From contig CANQTI010000113.1 of NCBI GenBank assembly GCA_947626725.1, positions 1-6,385 of the forward strand: a DNA stretch of 6,385 nt. The letters are read 5' to 3'. The translations under genes were made by a program, and so were the position numbers. This document shows, in pieces, positions 1 to 5,494 of this stretch (its first letter is position 1; every line of letters starts with the position of its first letter). The notes beneath the pieces were generated by a model. The model was not told the DNA's origin, made no database searches, and was given only the letters and a program-made list of their open reading frames with translations. This DNA comes from an uncultured Eisenbergiella sp. (GTDB lineage: Bacteria > Bacillota > Clostridia > Lachnospirales > Lachnospiraceae).

Positions 1-55
1 TGTCCAGCACAGCGCCGATGATCTGTGTGATCTTTCCTGTTTTTAAAGCTGCCAT
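1..55 (-). CDS. atpD: ATP synthase F1 subunit beta, N-terminal 18 codons (partial)
   Basis: Only the 5' end of the gene lies in the window, and it runs off the left edge. The visible start reads MAALKTGKITQIIGAVLD. The GKITQIIGAVLD stretch is the usual opening beta strand of the F1 beta subunit, which carries the catalytic nucleotide sites of the ATP synthase. The ATG at 55-53 is preceded by a GAGAGG ribosome binding site at 65-60 with 4 bases of spacing. The position directly after atpG matches the canonical order A-G-D-C. The 144-base gap to atpG is long for this operon and contains a hairpin just ahead of the ribosome binding site. The Walker motifs lie outside the window, so identity rests on the N-terminus and context. 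Confidence 0.93.
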   Translation of the reverse strand, partial: MAALKTGKITQIIGAVLD

Positions 56-69
56 ATTTCCTCTCAATC

Positions 70-84
70 TGCCGCATAGCGGCA
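70..84 (-). promoter_or_regulatory. Small hairpin next to the atpD ribosome binding site
   Basis: TGCCGC and GCGGCA are perfect 6-bp inverted arms separated by 3 bases (ATA on plus). In the minus-strand transcript the hairpin ends 4 nt before the GAGAGG site of atpD. It could tune ribosome access or protect the 5' end of a processed atpD message. The structure is seen; the role is inferred. Confidence 0.5.
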
Positions 85-157
85 TCTGTTTTCCTTTTGA
101 TTACGTTCGGGCCGATCGGCGGCCCGCATCCGCGGTCCCGGCGTCAGCCAGCGGCCC

Positions 158-179
158 CGCCCGCGATGATCCCGCCAGC
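158..179 (-). repeat. Imperfect direct repeat of the atpG 3' end
   Basis: Positions 158-179 match 217-239 inside atpG in 21 of 23 aligned columns, with one substitution and one 1-base gap. The match includes a perfect 14-bp core (158-171 against 217-230). In atpG this core encodes part of the conserved C-terminal EIIAGA stretch. In the spacer it lies about 20-40 bases past the stop codon. It looks like the remnant of a small tandem duplication of the gene end, although chance similarity in GC-rich DNA is not excluded. Confidence 0.55.
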
Positions 180-199
180 CGAAGTCCGCGCCTCCCGCC

Positions 200-1054
200 T
201 CAGTCGATGGCCTGCGCGCCCGCGATGATCTCCGTCAGCTCCTGCGTGATGGAGCTCTGGCGCGCCCGATTGTAGAGCAGCGTCAGATCCTCAATCATCT
301 CCTCCGCGTTGCTGGTGGCGGAATCCATGGCCTGCATCCTGGCGCCGTTCTCGCTGGCGCAGGATTCCAACAGGCCTCCGTAGACCAGGCTCGTCAGATA
401 ATTGGGGATCAGCGCCTCCAGAACGCTCTCCTCCTCTGCCTCGAAATTCATGGGAAGGCCCTGCGCCTCCCCCTCTCCCGCTTCCGGCTTTGGCAGCGGA
501 AGGAGCTTCACCAGGCGGGGTTCATGCACCACCGTATTTTTAAACCGGGTATAAGCGATCCAGATCTCTCCCACTTCCCCTTTGGTAAAAGAGGTGAGTG
601 CCGCCCGGGCCAGCGCCGCCGCGTCCGCGTAGGTGGGATCTTCACTGATATCCGAACTGTCCAGACGGATCTGATACCCCGCGCGTATCAGGCCGTCCCG
701 TCCCTTTTTCCCCACCGTATAGAGTTCCAGGTCCTCTCCCGCCAGCTCCCCCCGGGTGATCAGCTTCACCACATTGGAATTGTAGCCGCCGGCCAGCCCT
801 CTGTTGGAGGAGATGACGATGACCGCTTTTTTGGGGCTTCCTCCGCCCTGCAGATACGGATGGCGGATGCCCTCCGAATGCGCCAGGATGGAACGCATGG
901 TCTGATACATATAATCGGAATAGGCCTTGGTACATTCCGCTTTGCCGCGGGCCTTCTGCAGCTTCACGGTGGAGACCAGCTTCATGGCCCTGGTGATCTG
1001 ACCGGTGCTCTGGATGCTGCTCCTGCGCCGTTTGATGTCTCGCATGGAAGCCAT
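200..1054 (-). CDS. atpG: ATP synthase F1 subunit gamma
   Basis: This is the central rotor shaft of F1, coupling c-ring rotation to catalysis in the alpha/beta hexamer. The 284-residue product is the usual family length. Its N-terminus (MASMRDIKRRRSSIQSTGQI) and following TRAMKLVSTVKLQKAR form the conserved N-terminal coiled-coil helix. SSNRGLAGGYNSNV (about 82-95) is the Rossmann-domain signature, and the last 35 residues (NAEEMIEDL, YNRARQSSITQEL, EIIAGAQA) form the conserved C-terminal helix. The ATG at 1054 is supported by GGAAGGTGA at 1069-1061, whose upstream side reaches close to the atpA stop; the gap to atpA is 18 bp. A second in-frame ATG lies at codon 4, but spacing favours the first. 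The gene appears intact and is translated as part of the operon. Confidence 0.97.
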   Translation of the reverse strand: MASMRDIKRRRSSIQSTGQITRAMKLVSTVKLQKARGKAECTKAYSDYMYQTMRSILAHSEGIRHPYLQGGGSPKKAVIVISSNRGLAGGYNSNVVKLITRGELAGEDLELYTVGKKGRDGLIRAGYQIRLDSSDISEDPTYADAAALARAALTSFTKGEVGEIWIAYTRFKNTVVHEPRLVKLLPLPKPEAGEGEAQGLPMNFEAEEESVLEALIPNYLTSLVYGGLLESCASENGARMQAMDSATSNAEEMIEDLTLLYNRARQSSITQELTEIIAGAQAID

Positions 1055-1072
1055 GCCGGATCACCTTCCTTT

Positions 1073-2575
1073 CTAGCGGAAATTCGCCTTGAATTCTTCG
1101 ACCGCTTTCCGCAGAAGTCCCCCCGTCTCTTCGGAGATCACCTTCTGCGCGCGAATGCTCTGGGGCACTTCAGGATATCTGGTATCCAGGAACTCGAAAA
1201 ACTCCGTTTCAAAGCGGGTCACATCTCCCACCGCCACATCCAGCAGATATTTGTTGGTAGCCACGAAAATGATGATAACCTGATACTCCACCGGCATCGG
1301 CTTGTACTGAGGCTGTTTGAGCACTTCCTTGATCCGCTCGCCCTGAGCCAGCTTCTCTCTGGTATCAGCGTCCAGCTCGGAACCGAACTGGGAAAAGGCC
1401 GCCAGTTCCCGGTATTGAGCCAGTTCCACGCGGATCGGGGCAGCGATCTTCTTCATCGCCTTGATCTGAGCCGCGCCCCCCACACGGGATACGGACAGTC
1501 CGGCGTTAACCGCCGGACGGAAGCCCGCATTGAACATCTCCGTCTCCAGATAGATCTGACCGTCGGTGATGGAAATGACATTTGTCGGAATATAGGCAGA
1601 AACGTCGCCCGCCTGCGTCTCGATGATGGGCAGAGCCGTCAGAGACCCTCCGCCGTACTGCTCGCTCATCCGCGCCGCCCGCTCCAGCAGCCTGGAATGC
1701 AGATAAAACACATCGCCGGGATAGGCTTCTCTGCCGGGGGGCCTCTTCAGCAGCAAGGAGAGCGTCCGGTATGCGGCCGCATGCTTGCTCAGGTCGTCAT
1801 AGATCACCAGCACATCCTCGCCGTTCTCCATCCACTCCTCGCCGATGGCACAGCCCGCATAGGGCGCAATATACTGCAGCGGGGCCATTTCACTGGCGGT
1901 GGAGGCCACCACCGTGGTATAAGCCATGGCACCGAACTCCTCCAGCGTCTTGACGATGGACGCCACCGTGGACGCCTTCTGGCCGATGGCGACGTAAATG
2001 CACTTCACGCCCTGACCCTTCTGATTGATGATCGTGTCGATGGCAATGGCGGTCTTTCCAGTCTGCCGATCGCCGATGATCAGTTCGCGCTGTCCCCTGC
2101 CGATGGGTACCATGGAATCGATGGCCTTGATGCCGGTCTGCAGAGGCGTATCCACCGATTTCCGGGTGATGACGCCGCTGGCCACACGCTCGATTCTGCG
2201 GAACTTATCAGTCTGCACGGGACCTTTTCCGTCAATGGGCTGTCCCAGCGCGTTGACCACACGCCCGAGCATGGCGTCCCCAACGGGAACCTCCACCACG
2301 CGTCCCGTGGTCTTCACCTGATCGCCCTCGCTGATATCGCCCGCGCCCAACAGCACCGCGCCCACATTGTCCTCTTCCAGATTGAGCACCATGCCGTACA
2401 CGTCTCCGGGAAACGCCAGCAGCTCCCCCTGCATCGCATTTTCCAGGCCGTGGATCCGGGCGATGCCGTCTGCCACCTGGATGACCGTGCCCACATCGGA
2501 CACCTCCAGCCGGGAGGCATAGCGCTCGATCTGTTCCTTTATGACCGAACTGATTTCTTCAGGTCTTAAACTCAT
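1073..2575 (-). CDS. atpA: ATP synthase F1 subunit alpha
   Basis: The alpha subunit forms the non-catalytic nucleotide sites of the F1 hexamer. The 500-residue product matches the family length (about 500-515). Visible features in order: a beta-barrel domain (about 25-95, with VADGIARIHGL), a P-loop GDRQTGKT at 168-175, YVAIGQKAS at 194-202, a Walker-B-like VLVIYDDLSKHA at 255-266, RPPGREAYPGDVFY at 278-291, and SVSRVGGAAQIKAMK at 361-375. The last contains Arg364, equivalent to the arginine finger reaching into the beta catalytic site. The C-terminal helical domain ends with EETGGLLRKAVEEFKANF. The ATG at 2575 has a weaker ribosome binding site than its neighbours (AAAGGG at 2590-2585, 9-base spacing). 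It starts 36 bp after atpH and stops 18 bp before atpG. No defects are visible. Confidence 0.98.
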   Translation of the reverse strand: MSLRPEEISSVIKEQIERYASRLEVSDVGTVIQVADGIARIHGLENAMQGELLAFPGDVYGMVLNLEEDNVGAVLLGAGDISEGDQVKTTGRVVEVPVGDAMLGRVVNALGQPIDGKGPVQTDKFRRIERVASGVITRKSVDTPLQTGIKAIDSMVPIGRGQRELIIGDRQTGKTAIAIDTIINQKGQGVKCIYVAIGQKASTVASIVKTLEEFGAMAYTTVVASTASEMAPLQYIAPYAGCAIGEEWMENGEDVLVIYDDLSKHAAAYRTLSLLLKRPPGREAYPGDVFYLHSRLLERAARMSEQYGGGSLTALPIIETQAGDVSAYIPTNVISITDGQIYLETEMFNAGFRPAVNAGLSVSRVGGAAQIKAMKKIAAPIRVELAQYRELAAFSQFGSELDADTREKLAQGERIKEVLKQPQYKPMPVEYQVIIIFVATNKYLLDVAVGDVTRFETEFFEFLDTRYPEVPQSIRAQKVISEETGGLLRKAVEEFKANFR

Positions 2576-2611
2576 GAATTTGTTCCCTTTCCTACGGTTT
2601 TGACGAAAGCC

Positions 2612-3157
2612 TCATACCTGTGCTTCCATCAGCTTGCTTTTCATATCGTCCAGCCTGCTTCGGATGCTGGAATCCACCACCCGGTCGCCGATCCGTATTT
2701 TCAAACCGCCGATCAGAGCCGGATCCACCGCATAATGCATCTGCATGGACACATAAGACGTGGTCGCGAGCAGTTTTTTCTCGATCCGTTCCTTCTGCTC
2801 GCCGGAAAGCGCCACGGCGCTTTGAACATGGGCCACGCCGATTCGCTCATAAGCCAGCCGCCTTTCGGTGAAATCCTCATATATGCCGCTCAGTTCGCCG
2901 AACCGCCCCTTTTCCAGCAGCAGGTGAAAAAAGCCCGTCAGTTCCCCGCAGAGCTTCCCGGCGAAAACCGAGTCGAAAGCACTTCTCTTTTCTTCGTCAT
3001 CCAGCCGCGGATTCATCAAAAGTAACCTGTACTGCGGATACGCCGAAAAAACGTCCAGCACGCTCCCAAGTTCTTCGTCGATCGTCCCGATCAGGTTCCG
3101 CTCCTTTGCGACATCGAACAGAGCCTCCCCATAGATCTGCGAAACTAACTTAGCCAT
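2612..3157 (-). CDS. atpH: ATP synthase F1 subunit delta (OSCP)
   Basis: Delta sits on top of F1 and binds the b-subunit stalk, holding the stator in place. The product is 181 residues, normal for the family. The N-terminus MAKLVSQIYGEALFDVA is the typical start of the six-helix domain. The C-terminal DPALIGGLKIRIGDRVVDSS (about 144-163) followed by IRSRLDDMKSKL is the conserved OSCP/delta signature. The ATG at 3157 lies inside the end of atpF, giving a 13-base overlap in another frame. An AGGAG site at 3169-3165 with 7-base spacing sits within the atpF coding region, so translational coupling with atpF is likely. The gene ends 36 bp before atpA. Confidence 0.96.
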   Translation of the reverse strand: MAKLVSQIYGEALFDVAKERNLIGTIDEELGSVLDVFSAYPQYRLLLMNPRLDDEEKRSAFDSVFAGKLCGELTGFFHLLLEKGRFGELSGIYEDFTERRLAYERIGVAHVQSAVALSGEQKERIEKKLLATTSYVSMQMHYAVDPALIGGLKIRIGDRVVDSSIRSRLDDMKSKLMEAQV

Positions 3158-3699
3158 GTGCCCTCTCCTATTTCCGCCAGCGTTTCCTCGAGAAGGGCGT
3201 CCTGTTTTTCCGCGCTCATGGACGCGCCCGCGATCTTCGCCGCCATCGCCGCAGCGATGACGATCATCTCACGCTTCACCTCATCGGCGGCCTTTTTCTT
3301 TTCCAGCTCGGCCTCCACATTGGCCCTGGCGATGATCCGCGCGGCCTCCTCTTTGGCGGCCTCAACGATATGGGTCTCATTGGCGAGACCCTTCCTGCGC
3401 GCGGCACTTAAGATCTCGTCCGCTTCCTTTTCAATATCCGCCAGCTTCGCTTCGTATTCTTCCTTTAATTTCGCGGCCTCTTCCTCTTGAGTCCTCGCGT
3501 TTTCCAGCTCTCCCGCGATCTTCTCCTGCCGTTTCTGCAAAAACTTCCGGGCAGGATCGAACAGGAAATAGGAGAGCGCAAAAAACAGCACGAACACCGC
3601 GACGATGGTGAGCAGGCTGTCCGCCAGGAGCTGGTAATCCAGATCGAACAGTCTGGGCTCCATCCCGGCCGTCAGATGCGCCGTTCCAAAAATATGCAA
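3145..3699 (-). CDS. atpF: ATP synthase Fo subunit b, TTG start
   Basis: Subunit b is the peripheral stalk, anchored in the membrane and reaching up to delta. The 184-residue product has a short N-terminal lead, one membrane span at about 28-48 (SLLTIVAVFVLFFALSYFLF), and then a long charged heptad-like helix (about 50-145) rich in Glu, Lys and Ala. The C-terminal VKREMIVIAAAMAAKIAG is typical of the family. The start at 3699 is TTG, chosen because AAGGAGG at 3714-3708 precedes it with 8-base spacing. The in-frame ATG at 3663 (codon 13) has no ribosome binding site. The gene follows atpE by 36 bp and overlaps atpH by 13 bases. A TTG start may help keep b (two copies) below c (ring), but that is inference. 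Confidence 0.95.
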   Translation of the reverse strand: MHIFGTAHLTAGMEPRLFDLDYQLLADSLLTIVAVFVLFFALSYFLFDPARKFLQKRQEKIAGELENARTQEEEAAKLKEEYEAKLADIEKEADEILSAARRKGLANETHIVEAAKEEAARIIARANVEAELEKKKAADEVKREMIVIAAAMAAKIAGASMSAEKQDALLEETLAEIGEGTWLS

Positions 3700-3707
3700 A
3701 ATTCCTG

Positions 3708-3714
3708 CCTCCTT
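3708..3714 (-). promoter_or_regulatory. Ribosome binding site that fixes the atpF TTG start
   Basis: AAGGAGG on the minus strand, 8 bases before TTG at 3699-3697. It is the only good site near the atpF N-terminus, so the start is taken as TTG rather than the downstream ATG at 3663. Confidence 0.8.
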
Positions 3715-3735
3715 CCTGAATATATGAGACTCCTG

Positions 3736-3990
3736 TTACGGAAGCAGAGGTTTTACGAACAGCAAAAGCAGCGCGATGACCAGACCGTACAGACCCGTGG
3801 TCTCCGCTACCGCCTGCCCAAGAAGCATTGTCGTGGTGATATCGGACTTCGCGCCCGGATTTCGGCCCACCGCCGCAGCTGCGTGCCCCGCCGCGATACC
3901 CTGGCCGATACCGGGGCCTATGCCCGCGATCACCGCCAGCCCCGCTCCGATTGCAGAACAGCCAAGAATGAAGTTTTCGTTGAATTCCAT
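3736..3990 (-). CDS. atpE: ATP synthase Fo subunit c, probable Na+-type
   Basis: Subunit c forms the membrane rotor ring and carries the ion. The 84-residue product is a two-helix hairpin. Helix 1 (about 8-38) has the glycine-rich GIGPGIGQGIAAG motif, the polar loop is GRNPGAKSD (42-50), and helix 2 (about 52-80) has the ion-carrying Glu63 in AVAETTGLYGLVIAL. The residues Gln30, Val61, Glu63, Thr64, Thr65 and Tyr68 line up by eye with the Na+ site of the Ilyobacter/Propionigenium c subunit (Gln32, Val/Ile63, Glu65, Ser66, Thr67, Tyr70), with Thr in place of Ser. Na+ coupling is therefore plausible but unproven. The ATG at 3990 follows a GGAGGG site at 4003-3998 (7-base spacing); an upstream in-frame start at 4041 lies within a hairpin and has no such site. 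A 255-bp spacer separates it from atpB. Confidence 0.97.
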   Translation of the reverse strand: MEFNENFILGCSAIGAGLAVIAGIGPGIGQGIAAGHAAAAVGRNPGAKSDITTTMLLGQAVAETTGLYGLVIALLLLFVKPLLP

Positions 3991-4021
3991 AATCTTTCCC
4001 TCCGTTTTACCGCCCCCGGCG

Positions 4022-4039
4022 GCATTTTTATGAAAATGC
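4022..4039 (-). promoter_or_regulatory. A/T-rich hairpin upstream of the atpE ribosome binding site
   Basis: Perfect 7-bp arms (GCATTTT and AAAATGC) with a 4-base loop. The hairpin ends about 18 nt before the GGAGGG site of atpE. It directly follows the 4040-4061 hairpin, with no base between them, so the two could stack. Confidence 0.5.
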
Positions 4040-4061
4040 AAAACCCGCAGCTGCGGATTTT
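4040..4061 (-). terminator. Terminator-like hairpin inside the atpB-atpE spacer
   Basis: An 11-base arm on each side with a single G-U wobble in the transcript. The CCGCAGCTGCGG core is a perfect palindrome (realistically a 4-nt AGCU loop), flanked by A4 on the 5' side and T4 on the 3' side. The following bases read GCATTTT. It has intrinsic-terminator form in both directions, but it lies inside an operon whose downstream genes are essential to the complex. Partial attenuation or an mRNA processing/stability hairpin is more likely than full termination. Confidence 0.5.
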
Positions 4062-4245
4062 ATCCGGTTATGACAGCGAAAGGGCGTACCCTTCACCGCA
4101 AAGTACAAAAAAACAGCGCCGCTACGAACCGCCCGCCACTTCCAGCGAAGGCTTCTTAGGTCCGTCTGCCGCCTCCGATATGTGCCCGATGTTCCCGGTG
4201 CAGCCGTCTCTTCCGCCGCAATGCCAGGATACCGCTTCCGGCCCG

Positions 4246-4962
4246 TCAGGATTCCCCGATGGCGTCCGTCACATAAGTCATGGTCAGCATACAGAACACA
4301 TAGGTCTGTATCGCCCCCGAAAAAATGTCGAAATAGACATGCAGGATGGCGGGCCAGCCGATGGCGATAAAGGAAAGCAGTCCGTAAACCAATGCCATGA
4401 TGACCACGCCCGAAAGCACGTTGGCGAACAGACGCAGCGAAAGCGAGATCGGCACCGCGATATAGCTGATGATGTTGATCGGGGCCCAGAACGGCCACGG
4501 ATCGCACAGCTCCCGCACCACGCCTTTGAGCTTCTTGTGCTTAAACTTGTTGAAATGGATCAGCGTGAACGTCATCAGGCCCAGCGGCAGCGTCACGCCG
4601 TAGTCCGCCGTGGGCGGCCGAAGCCCCATCAGGCCGGACAGATTGCAGATCAGAATGAAGATAAAAACGGAACAGATATAATTGGCGAACTTCGCGGCAT
4701 TCTTTCCCATCGCCGCCTTCACCATCTTATCCATCATCTCCACGATCAGCTCCACCACATTCTGAAACGCCCCCGGCACCTCCGTCGCCTTTTTCATCGC
4801 CCGATTCGCCGCCGCCGCAAACGCAATGATCAGGGCCATCACAATGAGCAGACAGATATGGGTCGTAGTGATCCAGACCGTATGCCCGAAAAACTGATAA
4901 GAGAACACGCCGTGGATCATGAAATCGATGTTTTCCGATCCCAGAATCACCTGATTCGGCAT
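4246..4962 (-). CDS. atpB: ATP synthase Fo subunit a
   Basis: Subunit a provides the two ion half-channels beside the c ring. The 238-residue product is normal for the family and has about five to six hydrophobic spans (for example 33-52, 94-114, 121-137, 163-182, 184-205 and 213-232). NLSGLMGLRPPTADYGVTL (107-125) is the conserved central signature. SLSLRLFANVLSG (173-185) contains Arg177, the essential arginine facing the c-subunit carboxylate; GN is replaced by AN in this motif. The ATG at 4962 follows AAGGAGGT at 4976-4969, only 4 bases after the atpI stop. The site overlaps the end of atpI, which implies tight coupling of the two genes. The gene is followed by the unusual 255-bp spacer before atpE. 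Confidence 0.97.
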   Translation of the reverse strand: MPNQVILGSENIDFMIHGVFSYQFFGHTVWITTTHICLLIVMALIIAFAAAANRAMKKATEVPGAFQNVVELIVEMMDKMVKAAMGKNAAKFANYICSVFIFILICNLSGLMGLRPPTADYGVTLPLGLMTFTLIHFNKFKHKKLKGVVRELCDPWPFWAPINIISYIAVPISLSLRLFANVLSGVVIMALVYGLLSFIAIGWPAILHVYFDIFSGAIQTYVFCMLTMTYVTDAIGES

Positions 4963-4966
4963 TCCC

Positions 4967-5380
4967 TCACCTCCTTCTCTTTTCCAAATATTTGTGGACA
5001 GAGGGCTGCAGATAGGCCGAAACCTTCATCCCCATGAGCCCCGCAAACGCGGTGAGCGGATTCGCGCAGTCCGTCACCATCAAAACCGCGAATGCCAACA
5101 CGATCACGCCATAGCGCGCCAGACTCCTGAGCGTCATGTACTTCTGCGCCCCATCCCCCAGATCCAGCGCCGTGTCCAACGTCTTCCACATATGCCAGAC
5201 ACAGACGCAGGCCAACAGGCAGCCAATCAGCAGACCCAACAGACAGCCGGATACATCCTTCACAAACCAGGGAACGATCAGTGCCGCCGCCAGGCCCCAC
5301 AGGCCGATCCCCAGCCACATTTCCTTCACCGTGCCGTTGATCCCCTTTAAAAATAGGATCCGCTTCCAAAACGGGGTCAT
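4967..5380 (-). CDS. atpI: ATP synthase subunit I (AtpI-like assembly protein)
   Basis: A 137-residue membrane protein with four predicted spans (about 21-40, 45-65, 89-104 and 107-124). Its DLGDGAQKYMTLRSLARY linker (73-90) and NPLTAFAGLMGMKVSAYLQP motif (107-126) resemble the ATP synthase subunit I proteins found ahead of atpB in Clostridia. AtpI proteins are not part of the mature enzyme; they assist c-ring assembly in several bacteria and have been linked to divalent-cation handling. The start at 5380 is chosen because GGAGG at 5390-5386 precedes it with 5-base spacing. An in-frame ATG at 5392 would lie across that site and has none of its own. Its last three codons (Arg-Arg-Arg) and stop form the atpB ribosome binding site. 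Confidence 0.85.
   Translation of the reverse strand: MTPFWKRILFLKGINGTVKEMWLGIGLWGLAAALIVPWFVKDVSGCLLGLLIGCLLACVCVWHMWKTLDTALDLGDGAQKYMTLRSLARYGVIVLAFAVLMVTDCANPLTAFAGLMGMKVSAYLQPSVHKYLEKRRR
4969..4976 (-). promoter_or_regulatory. atpB ribosome binding site embedded in the end of atpI
   Basis: AAGGAGGT lies within the last Arg codons and first stop base of atpI and 6 bases before the atpB ATG. It is a near-perfect match to the 16S rRNA tail. The coding and ribosome-binding functions share the same bases, which suggests coupled translation. Confidence 0.85.
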
Positions 5381-5385
5381 TTTTT

Positions 5386-5390
5386 CCTCC
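5386..5390 (-). promoter_or_regulatory. Ribosome binding site that fixes the atpI start
   Basis: GGAGG followed by AAAAA and then ATG at 5380. The upstream ATG at 5392-5390 overlaps this site by one base and lacks an upstream site of its own, so it is not the start. Confidence 0.85.
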
Positions 5391-5427
5391 ATGCCGCGAG
5401 CGTATGTGAGCCGGCACGTGTGATCCC

Positions 5428-5457
5428 GCGTTTTGTGACATCCATGACATAAAACGC
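5428..5457 (-). promoter_or_regulatory. Imperfect inverted repeat between atpZ and atpI
   Basis: Two 14-base arms (5428-5441 and 5444-5457) match at 12 of 14 positions around a 2-base centre. In the transcript the stem begins with 7 unbroken pairs (GCGTTTT with AAAACGC). The inner part also reads as a direct repeat, TGACAT CCA TGACAT on plus. It could be an RNA hairpin or a DNA operator-like site; the sequence alone does not decide. Confidence 0.5.
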
Positions 5458-5458
5458 A

Positions 5459-5494
5459 GATTGAAAAATGAACCCGCAGGCTTATTTTTCAATC
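5459..5494 (-). promoter_or_regulatory. Perfect 11-bp inverted repeat over the atpZ stop codon
   Basis: GATTGAAAAAT (5459-5469) and ATTTTTCAATC (5484-5494) are perfect inverted arms with a 14-base interior. The interior holds most of the atpZ TAA codon (5484-5482), and the 5' arm in the transcript encodes the last AtpZ residues. The stem is A/T-rich and no clean U-run follows, so I read it as a processing or stability hairpin rather than a terminator. Confidence 0.55.

Larger units (their letters stand above)
56..199 (-). other. atpG-atpD intergenic spacer, 144 bp, GC-rich
   Basis: This spacer is long compared with the 4 to 36 bp tight junctions of the operon. Its atpG-proximal part (about 105-199) is extremely GC-rich, while the atpD-proximal part (about 56-104) is A-rich on the transcribed strand. 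It contains a near-copy of the atpG 3' end (158-179), a self-complementary GC block at 109-125 and a compact hairpin at 70-84. I see no convincing reading frame in it, and no T-run follows the GC structures in the transcription direction, so it does not look like an intrinsic terminator. Confidence 0.7.
3991..4245 (-). promoter_or_regulatory. Long structured atpB-atpE spacer (255 bp)
   Basis: This is by far the longest gap inside the operon. On the transcribed strand it contains, in order, an imperfect GC-rich stem followed by seven Ts (4140-4107), a hairpin with a TACG loop (4093-4080), a hairpin with terminator-like flanks (4061-4040), an A/T hairpin (4039-4022), and the atpE ribosome binding site (4003-3998). 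I find no convincing gene in it and no clear internal promoter. Because c is needed in many more copies than a, this is a natural place for stability or translation control, as in the known atpE leader enhancer of Escherichia coli. That function is inferred here. Confidence 0.6.

Noticed and set aside
18..275. An 85-codon plus-strand frame across the atpG-atpD junction.
   Set aside because: It is antisense to conserved coding ends at both sides and shows no recognisable protein features.
524..2569. A 681-codon open frame on the plus strand, antisense to atpG and atpA.
   Set aside because: It lies wholly opposite two well-recognised genes, its translation is rich in His, Arg, Gly and Leu with no family pattern, and such frames are common opposite GC-rich genes.
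3991..4041. A 17-residue N-terminal extension of subunit c starting at 4041.
   Set aside because: Its start lies at the junction of two hairpins with no ribosome binding site. The c subunit family starts just before helix 1, where the ATG at 3990 has a good site.
4028..4507. A 159-codon minus-strand frame running from inside atpB into the atpB-atpE spacer, considered as a spacer gene or a longer atpB end.
   Set aside because: It is out of frame with atpB, which already ends at a normal family length, and the spacer portion has no ribosome binding site or recognisable sequence.
3487..5037. A 516-codon open frame on the plus strand across atpF, atpE and atpB.
   Set aside because: It is antisense to three conserved genes and its translation is low-complexity and charged, without any domain I recognise.
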